A stretch of 64,000 bases of DNA from Snuella sedimenti (GTDB taxonomy: Bacteria; Bacteroidota; Bacteroidia; Flavobacteriales; Flavobacteriaceae): assembly GCF_016428595.1 (NCBI RefSeq), contig NZ_JAELVQ010000008.1, positions 1 to 64,000 of the forward strand, written 5' to 3'. Under the pieces are notes generated by a model. The model searched no databases. It had not been told where the DNA came from and worked only from the letters and a program-made list of their open reading frames with translations. The translations under genes and the position numbers were made by a program. This document shows positions 1 to 7,716 of the stretch, one piece after another (position 1 is the stretch's first letter; each line of letters opens with the position of its first letter).

Positions 1-120
1 AAACATGGAAGAAAAGCCAAAAGTATTTTTAAATATGGGCTCTCGTTTATTGCAAACGCTTTATTAAATTCTGAAAATCAATATGATACTAACTTATTTC
101 AATTTTTGTCATGTACTTAG
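1..120 (+). CDS. C-terminal end of an IS4-type transposase (partial)
   Basis: Frame 1 is open from the window edge to a TAG at 118-120 and gives 39 residues that begin KHGRKAKSIFKYGL and end LFQFLSCT. From memory of the family, Bacteroidota IS4-type transposases end in very similar words (KSIFKYGL, then FLSCT). The rest of the gene lies outside the window, so it cannot be said whether the element is intact. No terminal inverted repeat could be placed in the AT-rich 55 bases before the next gene. The family call rests on recall of the terminal motif only. Confidence 0.55.
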   Translation, partial: KHGRKAKSIFKYGLSFIANALLNSENQYDTNLFQFLSCT

Positions 121-175
121 TAATTATTTATTAAAATAGTTTCTATATATTTAATAGTTAGCAACTACAATAAAA

Positions 176-751
176 ATGATGAGAAACAAAAAGGCTCTTT
201 TGGTTATTGATATGCAAAAAGGTTCGTTTACACACGATACACCTCGTTTTGACACATATGGCGTAGTGAATAAGATCAATGCACTTGCAAACATATTTCG
301 CCAAACAGGACAACCTGTGGTATTTGTTCAACACAATGGAAGGGGTGCTGATGTGTTCACTAAACACACTTTGGCTTGGGAATTGCTGGACGAGCTCCAA
401 GTTCAACCAACCGATATTCTGCTGGAAAAGTATGCAAACGACAGTTTTTATCTATCAAAGCTGCAAGCTAAGCTTTTGGAATGGGGAATTACAGAACTAA
501 TAATTACCGGATGTGCAACAGACTTTTGCATTGAATCCACTGTGCAGTCAGCCTTAACAAAGGACTACAATATAACCGTGGTTGCCGACGGACACACAAC
601 GGCAGATAGACCACACCTAAAAGCAGAGAAAATAATTGAACATTATAATTGGGTCTGGCAAAATATGATCCCTACTAAGGGCAAAATAACGGTGAAAGGT
701 TATGACCGTATAATGAAAGTGTTTGCTAGTACAGCAATTAAGTTAGACTGA
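176..751 (+). CDS. Isochorismatase-family cysteine hydrolase
   Basis: This 191-residue cytoplasmic protein has the isochorismatase/nicotinamidase fold. The catalytic triad is visible: Asp12 in LLVIDMQ, Lys85 in LLEKYAND, and Cys118 in TGCATDFCIEST. The strand-turn VVADGHTTADRP typical of the family follows. Such enzymes hydrolyse amide, imide or vinyl-ether bonds (nicotinamide, isochorismate, N-carbamoyl compounds); nothing here fixes the substrate. The length is normal. Met1 or Met2 could be the start. The gene ends 43 bases before an exported hydrolase gene on the same strand, so the two may be co-transcribed. It lies directly after an IS4-type transposase end. The fold is sure, the substrate unknown. 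Confidence 0.85.
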   Translation: MMRNKKALLVIDMQKGSFTHDTPRFDTYGVVNKINALANIFRQTGQPVVFVQHNGRGADVFTKHTLAWELLDELQVQPTDILLEKYANDSFYLSKLQAKLLEWGITELIITGCATDFCIESTVQSALTKDYNITVVADGHTTADRPHLKAEKIIEHYNWVWQNMIPTKGKITVKGYDRIMKVFASTAIKLD

Positions 752-794
752 TTTTTTAACATCTTATTTCTACAAAAAACTAAAATTTTATATC

Positions 795-1661
795 ATGAAA
801 CCTGCAAAAATTTTCATTACCTCATTTATATTACTTATAAACATGAGTATTTATGCGCAAAGAAACTTTGACAATGTAACTATTGAAACCATAAAGTTGA
901 GCAATAACGTTTACATGTTAATGGGAGCTGGAGGCAACATAGGTGTGTCTGTAGGAGATGACGGTGTTTTTATTATTGACGATCAATTTGCACCGCTCAC
1001 AACAAAAATAGTTACTGCCATTAAAGCTATAAACGACCAACCCATTCGGTTTTTAGCAAATACGCATCATCATGGTGACCATACAGGCGGCAACAAAAAC
1101 ATGCAAAACCTCGGAGCTGTAATTATCGCACACCACAATGTAAGGCAGCGCCTTGAAAAAGATAGTGAGAGGGAAGGCTTACCTGTAATTACATTTAACG
1201 ACGAATTAAACCTACATATAAACGGCGAACAAGTTGCTATTTTCCATACAAACAATGCCCACACGGACGGCGATGCTTTGCTTTACTTCACAAAAAGCAA
1301 CGTCCTTCATACAGGGGACACCTATTTTAATGGTAGGTATCCTTTTATTGACCTAAACTCTGGTGGCAGTGTAAACGGTTATATTGAAGCTGTAAAAAAA
1401 ACATTAATTCTTATTGACGATGGCACAAAAATCATCCCCGGTCACGGCAAACTATCGAATAAAACTGAATACAAAGCTTTCTTGAACATGCTAACAACTT
1501 TAAAAGAAAACGTTTTGGAAGCTATAAATCAAGGTAAAACCGAAGCTGAAGTAGTTAGTGACTCTTCCATCACCAAAACTTATGATGATTTAAATTATGG
1601 TAGCGGCTTTATTAATAGCGAACGTATTAGACGCATCTTTTATAAAAGCCTGAAGGAATAG
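795..1661 (+). CDS. Exported metallo-beta-lactamase-fold hydrolase
   Basis: A 288-residue protein with an N-terminal signal peptide (hydrophobic residues about 7-20, likely cleavage after A21 in YAQ) followed by a metallo-beta-lactamase fold. All metal ligands expected for a two-zinc site are present: THHHGDH gives His91, His93, Asp95 and His96, with His156 in NNAHTDGD, Asp175 in LHTGDT and His217 in PGHG. It resembles the SoxH/quinoprotein-relay-like group of secreted MBL proteins rather than a proven beta-lactamase. It should act in the periplasm or outside the cell. It follows the isochorismatase-like gene after 43 bases and is convergent with gldD. The substrate cannot be read from the sequence. 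Confidence 0.85.
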   Translation: MKPAKIFITSFILLINMSIYAQRNFDNVTIETIKLSNNVYMLMGAGGNIGVSVGDDGVFIIDDQFAPLTTKIVTAIKAINDQPIRFLANTHHHGDHTGGNKNMQNLGAVIIAHHNVRQRLEKDSEREGLPVITFNDELNLHINGEQVAIFHTNNAHTDGDALLYFTKSNVLHTGDTYFNGRYPFIDLNSGGSVNGYIEAVKKTLILIDDGTKIIPGHGKLSNKTEYKAFLNMLTTLKENVLEAINQGKTEAEVVSDSSITKTYDDLNYGSGFINSERIRRIFYKSLKE

Positions 1662-1681
1662 GCATTGGAAAGTACCCAACA

Positions 1682-2266
1682 TCACTTCCACTTAACTGTT
1701 TCCATAATATGTCTTATGTCTTTCTCTAAATAGCTTGCAGCAGGAAGGATTGAATCGTAATTTGGCTTTACGTAAAAATAAAGCGACCCTGTTAAAAAGT
1801 GATTTACACTGTCGGTAACATAAAATTGTGATTGTGATGCTGCATTTCCCCCTACCTTATAAAACATCCCAAATACCTTACGTTGTTTATTGACATACTC
1901 CGTAGGTAAAATTTCATCTGCTTTAACAGTGTGCTTTTGTGTGAAGTTTTGGGCATCCCTTAAAAAATCTATTAAATTATCCCTACTACCCTCAACCGCC
2001 TTATAGGTTAGGTATATGGTACCCTTTAAAGCTGGATATTCAATATTAACACCATAGCTAGATGTGGTTCCCGTAATTTTCCTAGTAGAAATATTTGTTG
2101 CCATTATATTTTTTTCGAACGAAAAGGGCAAACTTGTTTTAACCAGAGCATAATTAGCCTTAGGGTACTCCAAACGCAAATAACCTTTTGGTTTTGGTAC
2201 TGGATCATCTCCACAAGAGACAATACAAATTGCAATGACCATTAGTAACACTATATTACACTTCAT
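1682..2266 (-). CDS. gldD: Gliding motility lipoprotein GldD
   Basis: A 194-residue lipoprotein with lipobox IVSC (Cys18). The mature N-terminus carries the GldD signature PKGYLRLEYPK. GldD is required for gliding in Flavobacterium johnsoniae and is tied to the type IX secretion/gliding machinery, though its exact job is not known. The gene directly abuts gldE with no intervening base, and ssb and mutY lie upstream on the same strand. The gldE-gldD pairing is a conserved flavobacterial arrangement and supports the call. Length is normal for the family. Confidence 0.92.
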   Translation of the reverse strand: MKCNIVLLMVIAICIVSCGDDPVPKPKGYLRLEYPKANYALVKTSLPFSFEKNIMATNISTRKITGTTSSYGVNIEYPALKGTIYLTYKAVEGSRDNLIDFLRDAQNFTQKHTVKADEILPTEYVNKQRKVFGMFYKVGGNAASQSQFYVTDSVNHFLTGSLYFYVKPNYDSILPAASYLEKDIRHIMETVKWK

Positions 2267-3571
2267 TTAAATGATTGTAAATTTTATCAATTTAATGCGC
2301 TTTTTGTCCATAGCTTCAATAGTAAAAATGTAGTTCTCAAAATTTATTTTACTATTCAGTTTCGGGAAGCTTCCTGAGGTTTCAAGGACAAAACCGGCAA
2401 TGGTTTCGGCGTCTCCTTTATGTGCTTCAAAAACACTATCGTCTTCAATTCTTATAATTTTATAAAAATCCTTTAAGGCCGTTTTGCCCTCAAATACATA
2501 ATTTTTATCATCCAATTTCGAATAAGTCAAGTCTTCATCATCAAACTCATCACTTATATCCCCAACAATCTCTTCTATAATATCCTCCAACGAAATAATC
2601 CCAGAAGTCCCTCCATACTCATCTACCACGACTGCCAAATGCACTTTTTTCTCTTGAAACTCTACCATTAAATCATCCAACTTTTTGTTTTCTGGCACAA
2701 AAAAGGGGTCTCTAAGCAAACTTGTCCAATCAAACTGTTTTCTATCTATATGTGGCAATAAATCCTTTACATAAAGAATGCCTTGGATGGTGTCGATACT
2801 ATCCTTATAAACTGGTATTCGCGAATAACCGTTAGCAACTATTTCTGGCATGATATCGTCATACTTTTGCTCTATATTAAGTGCAAAAATATCAATACGC
2901 GGACGCATAACATGTTTTGTGTCGGTATTACCAAACGACACAATACCTTGCAATATTTTTTGCTCCTCTTTGGTTGTGTCTTCTTCACTTGTAAGCTCTA
3001 GAGCCTGTGACAACTGATCGACGCTTAGGTTTAACTTTTGCTTTCCTAATTTACTGTGAATAGCGATCGTAACGCTACGCATTGGCAAACTTACCGGAGA
3101 TAATATAACATCTAATACCCGCAACGGATAAGCCATAAACGAAGCAAACTTTAACCTGTTTCTACTGGCATATATTTTAGGCAATATTTCTCCAAAAAGC
3201 AATATTAAGAAGGTAACGATAATAACCTCTATTAAGAACCTTAATATATAAGATGTAATGCCTTGAAATAAAGAGTTACCTAAATAAGCGAATAAAATCA
3301 CAATGCCTATGTTTATAAAATTATTAGCGACTAAAATGGTTGCTAATAATTTCTTAGGACGTTCTAAAAGACCAGAAACAATTTGAATGCGCTTGGATTT
3401 CTTTTCCAAACCGGCATCGACATCGGTTCTTGTAAGAGAAAACAGGGCAACTTCTGCTCCAGATATAAGTGCCGAGCATATTAAGAGCAAAAACAACAAT
3501 GCAAAACCAAAAACAACTGAATAGTCAATTGTCAATAATAAGGTTTTAAAACTCGCGGGGTCAGGGTCCAA
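2267..3571 (-). CDS. gldE: Gliding motility-associated CNNM/CorC-type protein GldE
   Basis: A 434-residue membrane protein. The first 190 residues form a CNNM (DUF21) transmembrane domain with hydrophobic segments near 17-35, 75-95 and 105-125. A CBS-domain pair follows (around HVMRPRIDIFAL and VVDEYGGTSGIISLEDIIEEIVGDI), then a CorC/HlyC C-terminal domain from about 350. In F. johnsoniae GldE suppresses some gldB mutants and is encoded next to gldD, as here. The family includes magnesium/cobalt transport-linked proteins, so an ion-transport role is possible but unproved. Its start lies 59 bases after the ssb stop on the same strand. Confidence 0.92.
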   Translation of the reverse strand: MDPDPASFKTLLLTIDYSVVFGFALLFLLLICSALISGAEVALFSLTRTDVDAGLEKKSKRIQIVSGLLERPKKLLATILVANNFINIGIVILFAYLGNSLFQGITSYILRFLIEVIIVTFLILLFGEILPKIYASRNRLKFASFMAYPLRVLDVILSPVSLPMRSVTIAIHSKLGKQKLNLSVDQLSQALELTSEEDTTKEEQKILQGIVSFGNTDTKHVMRPRIDIFALNIEQKYDDIMPEIVANGYSRIPVYKDSIDTIQGILYVKDLLPHIDRKQFDWTSLLRDPFFVPENKKLDDLMVEFQEKKVHLAVVVDEYGGTSGIISLEDIIEEIVGDISDEFDDEDLTYSKLDDKNYVFEGKTALKDFYKIIRIEDDSVFEAHKGDAETIAGFVLETSGSFPKLNSKINFENYIFTIEAMDKKRIKLIKFTII

Positions 3572-3630
3572 ATACTATCGCTTTAGTTAAACATAGTGCT
3601 CTTGGTATGATACCAAGAAACTTTTTTATA

Positions 3631-4086
3631 TTAAAATGGCAAATCATCCTCTTCATCGTTAGCAGCCATTTCGTTGGTTTGAGCTTGTGAAGGGGTTGCT
3701 GCGGGACTTTGAGTTGCCTGTGCAACAGAGGCATTGTTTTCACTTTCCTTTTTCGTTGATAAAAAGGTGAAATCTGTGCATTGAATTTCTGTAGCATACC
3801 TATCGTTCCCGTTTTCATCTTGCCACTTTCTTGTTTTTAAACGGCCTTCAATGTATACCTTATCACCTTTACTTAAATACTTTTCACAAATCTCGGCTCC
3901 CTTGTTTCTTACAACAATATTGTGCCATTCGGTATTTGTAATACGTTCATTGGTCTGCTTACTCATATAGGTCTCGTTAGTCGCCAAAGGAAAACGCCCT
4001 ATACAACCACCACCTTCAAAATAATGCATTTTCACTTCGTCCCCCAAATGCCCTATAAGCATCACTTTATTTAATGTTCCCGACAT
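3631..4086 (-). CDS. ssb: Single-stranded DNA-binding protein
   Basis: A 151-residue protein with an N-terminal OB-fold (start MSGTLNKVMLIGHLG, then LKTRKWQDENGNDRY) covering about residues 1-110. A Gln/Ala/Thr-rich linker and the acidic tail EEDDLPF follow; this tail is the docking peptide for DNA repair and replication partners. It coats single-stranded DNA. The gene lies 74 bases downstream of mutY and 59 bases upstream of gldE on the same strand. Confidence 0.95.
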   Translation of the reverse strand: MSGTLNKVMLIGHLGDEVKMHYFEGGGCIGRFPLATNETYMSKQTNERITNTEWHNIVVRNKGAEICEKYLSKGDKVYIEGRLKTRKWQDENGNDRYATEIQCTDFTFLSTKKESENNASVAQATQSPAATPSQAQTNEMAANDEEDDLPF

Positions 4087-4160
4087 ACCATTTTTGTTTG
4101 TTTAAAAAAGCAAAATTACAGAATTGCTTTCTTTTTTAAAATTAATAAAAAATATTAATG

Positions 4161-5213
4161 TTACAGCATTCTGTTAAAATTAAATCTTTCTATAAACTTA
4201 CCTATTAAAATAGGTACGGCGTAATCATGCACTTGTTCAACAGGAATGCCTTCAACAGGAAGTTCTTCAATGGTTACAACCCAAAAATTAGTATACAGGT
4301 GCTGGTGTGACAATTTATGAACAATAGGTTCGTCATTATACAATACAAACTCGAAAGACCTATCTTTTAACAAATTATGTTCCCTAAGCAATGCTTCAAA
4401 GGCTTTTATAGAGGTATTCTTTTTGGTTTCAATTAATGGAAATTGATACAAATTCTGCCAAATCCCTTTATGTTCACGTTTTTCTATAATGGTTTTCTTT
4501 TCATTAGAGATAATCACTAAAAAATTAAAATAACGCTTCTTTATTTTTAACGTTTTGTTTTTTACCGGTAATTCATTTATAACGGATCTATTAAACGCGA
4601 TGCATCCATTTTGTAAAGGACATATATTACAATTGGGGTTTTGCGGCTTACATTGTATAGCACCAAATTCCATAATAGCCTGATTAAACTCATCTGGTCT
4701 ATTAACATCTATCAATTCTTGGGCTAAAGCCTTAAACTCCTTGTTTCCATTAGATGTATTAATAGGAGTGGTTATTCCAAAATAGCGCGATAAAACACGA
4801 TATACATTACCATCTACCACTGCTGTTGTTTCATTAAAACAAATGGAAGCAATGGCACTGGCTGTATAATCCCCTACACCTTTTAATTTTAATAAGTCTT
4901 TATATGTATTAGGAAAAGCCCCCTTTAAATCATTTGCGATATATTTTGCAGTAGTATGTAAATTTCTTGCTCTTGAGTAATAACCAAGTCCTTGCCATAA
5001 TTTTAACACCTCACTTTCCTCTGCTTCGGCAAGCTTAAAAACAGACGGAAATGCATTTAAAAAAGCATTGTAATATGGCAGTCCTTGCTTAATTTGTGTT
5101 TGTTGTAAAATAATTTCAGATAACCAAATACAATAGGGGTCTTTGGTAAGCCGCCATGGCATATCCCGCTTATTAATTGAGTACCAGTTAATTAAAATTT
5201 TTGAAAATATCAT
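4161..5213 (-). CDS. mutY: A/G-specific adenine DNA glycosylase MutY
   Basis: A 350-residue base-excision repair enzyme that removes adenine mispaired with 8-oxoguanine. The helix-hairpin-helix is LKGVGDYTASAI, followed by the catalytic Asp in VVDGNVYRV. The [4Fe-4S] cluster loop has the spacing C-x6-C-x2-C-x5-C (CKPQNPNCNICPLQNGC). The C-terminal third is the NUDIX-like recognition domain. It is divergent from the HU gene across a 143-base promoter region and heads the mutY-ssb-gldE-gldD run. Confidence 0.95.
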   Translation of the reverse strand: MIFSKILINWYSINKRDMPWRLTKDPYCIWLSEIILQQTQIKQGLPYYNAFLNAFPSVFKLAEAEESEVLKLWQGLGYYSRARNLHTTAKYIANDLKGAFPNTYKDLLKLKGVGDYTASAIASICFNETTAVVDGNVYRVLSRYFGITTPINTSNGNKEFKALAQELIDVNRPDEFNQAIMEFGAIQCKPQNPNCNICPLQNGCIAFNRSVINELPVKNKTLKIKKRYFNFLVIISNEKKTIIEKREHKGIWQNLYQFPLIETKKNTSIKAFEALLREHNLLKDRSFEFVLYNDEPIVHKLSHQHLYTNFWVVTIEELPVEGIPVEQVHDYAVPILIGKFIERFNFNRML

Positions 5214-5276
5214 TAATAGATTTTATTTAAGCGGTAAAAATAAACGTTTATAATCTTAAATTTTAATGAATTAGGT

Positions 5277-5308
5277 TTGAAATATTGAATATTTAATTCC
5301 TATATTTG
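5277..5308 (+). promoter_or_regulatory. Flavobacterial-type promoter of the HU gene
   Basis: A -33 element TTG (5277-5279) and a -7 element TATATTTG (5301-5308) are separated by 21 bases, matching the Bacteroidota sigma-ABfr consensus TTG/TAnnTTTG. Predicted transcription starts about 40 bases before the HU start codon at 5357. Confidence 0.6.
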
Positions 5309-5356
5309 CATCCCTTTTAAAACTTAATAGTAACTTTTAAAAAATAAATATTAAAA

Positions 5357-5647
5357 ATGACGAAGGCTGATTTAGTAGCAAAAATTTCTGAGAAATTAGG
5401 AATTGAAAAAGGAGATGTTCAAGCAACTGTTGAAACATTTATGGAAGAAGTAAAGACTTCTTTAGAAAGTGGAGATAATGTATACTTAAGAGGTTTTGGA
5501 AGCTTTATTATTAAAACTAGAGCTGAGAAAACTGGTAGAAATATTTCGAAAAATACAACTATAAAGATACCTGCCCACAATATCCCTGCATTTAAACCTG
5601 CAAAAGTTTTTGTTGAAGGCGTTAAATCGAATGTAGACGTTAAATAA
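5357..5647 (+). CDS. HU-family DNA-binding protein
   Basis: A 96-residue histone-like protein. The N-terminal helices (MTKADLVAKISEKLG) and the DNA-grasping arm region (GFGSFIIKTRAEKTGRNISKNTTIKIPAHNIPAFKP) are clear. It bends and compacts DNA as a dimer. It differs from the standard GRNPxTGE loop in having GRNISKNTTIKIP, as usual for this flavobacterial subgroup. It precedes a 30-residue ribosomal-type gene by 39 bases and both probably share the promoter at 5277-5308. Confidence 0.93.
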   Translation: MTKADLVAKISEKLGIEKGDVQATVETFMEEVKTSLESGDNVYLRGFGSFIIKTRAEKTGRNISKNTTIKIPAHNIPAFKPAKVFVEGVKSNVDVK

Positions 5648-5686
5648 GATATTAAAATAAATTATTAATCTAAAAATACACTATTT

Positions 5687-5779
5687 ATGCCAAGTGGTAA
5701 AAAACGTAAAAGACATAAGGTAGCAACGCACAAGCGTAAAAAACGTAGACGCGCTAACCGTCACAAAAAGAAAAAATAA
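5687..5779 (+). CDS. 30-residue basic ribosomal-type peptide (COX24/mS38-like)
   Basis: A very short gene encoding 30 residues, starting MPSGKKRKRHKVATHKRKK and ending RANRHKKKK. It is almost entirely Lys, Arg and His. It resembles the AURKAIP1/COX24 (mS38, bS22-like) C-terminal domain found in small ribosomal subunit proteins, a conserved minute gene of Bacteroidota. It likely binds rRNA in the small subunit. It sits 39 bases after HU and is followed 3 bases later by a strong terminator hairpin, so it is a real transcription-unit end. The assignment to the family is from memory of the sequence. Confidence 0.85.
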   Translation: MPSGKKRKRHKVATHKRKKRRRANRHKKKK

Positions 5780-5782
5780 ATC

Positions 5783-5812
5783 AAAAAAGTAGTTAGAGTA
5801 GCTACTTTTTTT
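5783..5812 (+). terminator. Intrinsic terminator after the HU/small ribosomal gene unit
   Basis: AAAAAAGTAG (5783-5792) pairs with CTACTTTTTT (5802-5811) around a 9-base loop, and the 3' arm is a T-run. It starts 3 bases after the small gene's stop. Confidence 0.75.
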
Positions 5813-5822
5813 GATTTTAAAG

Positions 5823-5940
5823 CAAAGACGCTCTTTGAAATGAGTTTATGCAACAAACCGTTGCTTTAAACTCCACGGATTTAAAAATCCTGTGAAATGC
5901 CTTAAATAAAAAACGGATTCAACTCATTTTTTAATTAAGG
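5823..5940 (+). ncRNA. Candidate structured RNA between the HU unit and rng
   Basis: The stretch folds strongly on paper. A hairpin CAAAGA-CGC-TCTTTG lies at 5823-5837. A perfect 9-bp closing stem pairs AAATGAGTT (5838-5846) with AACTCATTT (5921-5929). Inside it are hairpin GCAAC-AAACC-GTTGC (5850-5864) and hairpin ACGGATTT-AA-AAATCC-(U bulge)-GU (5875-5893). A T-run follows the closing stem. It has no reading frame. Downstream, up to rng at 6098, a further inverted repeat ATAACTA...TAGTTAT occupies 5952-5971 and no gene is seen. It could be a small RNA (Bacteroidota 6S-like RNAs are about this size) or a leader controlling RNase E/G. No covariance evidence is available here. Confidence 0.4.
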
Positions 5941-6097
5941 CTTTCTGTCTCATAACTATGAAACTAGTTATTGGACAAAATAATGTATAATCCATCTGTA
6001 CAATTCAGTTGACAGTAATTTAGTAACAGTAAGTAAAAAATACTATAAACTGTATACTGAGACCGTAAACTAGAGGGTATGGATAAAAATTAACTAA

Positions 6098-7642
6098 ATG
6101 GAAAAAGAATTGATCATTAGATCTAGTTCCGAGGAAGTTGATTTTGCCTTATTAAAAGATGGAAAACTTATTGAATTACAAAAGGATGAAGGAGCTAATA
6201 ACTTTTCGGTTGGTGATGTGTTTATAGCCAAGATAAGAAAAGCTGTTCCAGGCTTAAATGCAGCATTTGTAAATGTTGGTTATGATAAAGATGCATTTTT
6301 GCACTATCATGATTTAGGTCCAAAACTCCCTTCACTTTTAAAATTCACAAAACGTGTAAGCACAGGTAAATTAAACGATTATTCTTTAAAGAATTTCCCA
6401 TTTGAAAAAGATATTGATAAAGACGGCAAAATTGCCGATGTCTTAAAATCAAATCAATCGCTATTGGTACAAATAGTAAAAGAACCGATATCCACTAAGG
6501 GCCCCAGAATAAGTTCTGAGCTTTCCATAGCTGGTAGATATATTGTTTTAGTTCCCTTTTCTAGTCGTATTTCTATTTCTCAAAAAATAGAAGACAAAGA
6601 AGAAAAAGAACGTTTAAAACGATTAGTAAAAAGTATTACCCCACAAGGGTTCGGAATTATTGTTCGTACTGTAGCACAAGGCAAAAAAGTAGCTGAGCTA
6701 GATAGAGATTTACAAAATTTGCTTAGTCGTTGGACAGCAATGTGTAAAAAGCTACATAAAGCCCATCATCCAAGTAAAGTATTAGGAGAAATGAATAAAG
6801 CCTCGTCAATTTTGCGAGACATATTCAACGATACCTTTACAAGTATTCATGTTGATGATGAAGAGCTTTACTTTCAAATTAAAGATTACGTGCAAGAAAT
6901 TGCACCAAAAAAAGAAGCAATAGTTAAACTGTATCAATCTAACGTTCCAATTTTTGAAAAATTTGGAATTGAAAGACAAATAAAAACCTCTTTTGGCAAA
7001 ACGGTTTCTATGGCAAAAGGTGCCTATTTAGTAATAGAACACACCGAAGCCTTACATGTAGTAGATGTAAATAGTGGAAACCGATCAAATAAGGCCAACA
7101 ATCAAGAGGACACGGCTTTAGAAGTTAACTTAATCGCTGCTACAGAAATAGCCCGACAATTACGCTTGCGTGATATGGGCGGTATTATTGTAGTCGATTT
7201 TATAGACATGACAAACGCCGAAAACAGGCAGAAACTGTTTAATCACTTTCGTGACGAAATGAAAGACGATCGTGCAAAACATAAGATATTGCCTCCAAGT
7301 AAATTTGGATTGATACAAATAACAAGACAACGTGTTCGACCCGAAATGAACATTAAGACCCGTGAAGAAAATCCGAATGGTGTTAATGGTTCTGAGGTTG
7401 AAGCCCCTATAGGTTTGGTGCAAAAAATAACACACGATCTTGAACAACTATTAAAAAAAGACTATACAAAGCTGACTTTAAACACACATCCTTTTATAGC
7501 AGCCTTTTTAACAAAAGGTTTTCCATCTATACGTTCAAAATGGTTTTTTGAACACAAAAAATGGGTTAAAATTTTACCAAGAGATGCTTACACATATCTA
7601 GAATACCACTTTTTCGACAAAGATGGTAATCAAATTAAATAA
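6098..7642 (+). CDS. rng: Ribonuclease E/G family endoribonuclease
   Basis: A 514-residue protein of RNase G size. It has an N-terminal S1-type RNA-binding region (VGDVFIAKIRKAVPGLNAAFVNVGYDKDAFLHYHD), a 5' sensor/RNase H-like core, and the DNase I-like catalytic region. There HVVDVNSGNRSNK and IVVDFIDMTNAENR carry the two metal-binding aspartates equivalent to E. coli RNase E D303 and D346. The Zn-link CPxC of E. coli RNase E is absent: the corresponding stretch reads TRQRVRPEMNIKTREENPNG, with no cysteine. It cuts single-stranded RNA in rRNA and mRNA maturation. It lies 319 bases after the small ribosomal gene and ends 1 base before a terminator whose first half is duplicated at 10547-10595. 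Confidence 0.92.
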   Translation: MEKELIIRSSSEEVDFALLKDGKLIELQKDEGANNFSVGDVFIAKIRKAVPGLNAAFVNVGYDKDAFLHYHDLGPKLPSLLKFTKRVSTGKLNDYSLKNFPFEKDIDKDGKIADVLKSNQSLLVQIVKEPISTKGPRISSELSIAGRYIVLVPFSSRISISQKIEDKEEKERLKRLVKSITPQGFGIIVRTVAQGKKVAELDRDLQNLLSRWTAMCKKLHKAHHPSKVLGEMNKASSILRDIFNDTFTSIHVDDEELYFQIKDYVQEIAPKKEAIVKLYQSNVPIFEKFGIERQIKTSFGKTVSMAKGAYLVIEHTEALHVVDVNSGNRSNKANNQEDTALEVNLIAATEIARQLRLRDMGGIIVVDFIDMTNAENRQKLFNHFRDEMKDDRAKHKILPPSKFGLIQITRQRVRPEMNIKTREENPNGVNGSEVEAPIGLVQKITHDLEQLLKKDYTKLTLNTHPFIAAFLTKGFPSIRSKWFFEHKKWVKILPRDAYTYLEYHFFDKDGNQIK

Positions 7643-7658
7643 TAAAAAACCCCTTGCT
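7610..7658 (+). repeat. 49-bp direct repeat, copy 1 (3' end of rng and first arm of its terminator)
   Basis: This stretch is identical over all 49 bases to 10547-10595. It comprises the last 10 codons of rng (encoding FDKDGNQIK and its flank), the stop, and the AAAAAACCCC arm of the terminator. The identity stops abruptly at both sides. The intervening 2.9 kb holds two accessory genes. Confidence 0.95.
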
Positions 7659-7682
7659 TTTGTTAGTAAAGGGTTTTTTTTT
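7644..7682 (+). terminator. Intrinsic terminator of rng
   Basis: AAAAAACCCCTT (7644-7655) faces AAAGGGTTTTTTTTT (7668-7682) across a short loop, ending in a long T-run directly after the rng stop. Confidence 0.8.
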
Positions 7683-7716
7683 GGTTTTGACCATTTTTAT
7701 AATTCCGTTAATCGCA

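Noticed and set aside
795-1661. Calling the MBL protein a beta-lactamase resistance gene
   Set aside because: The fold and zinc ligands are shared by many hydrolases, and nothing specific to carbapenem- or cephalosporin-hydrolysing enzymes can be seen.
3561-3818. 85-codon frame overlapping ssb on the same strand
   Set aside because: It is out of frame with ssb, basic and low in complexity, and lies wholly over the ssb 3' half and its downstream gap.
5823-5940. SRP RNA, tmRNA or RNase P RNA
   Set aside because: The length is too short for tmRNA or RNase P RNA, and the conserved SRP tetraloop and domain IV bulge words are not present.
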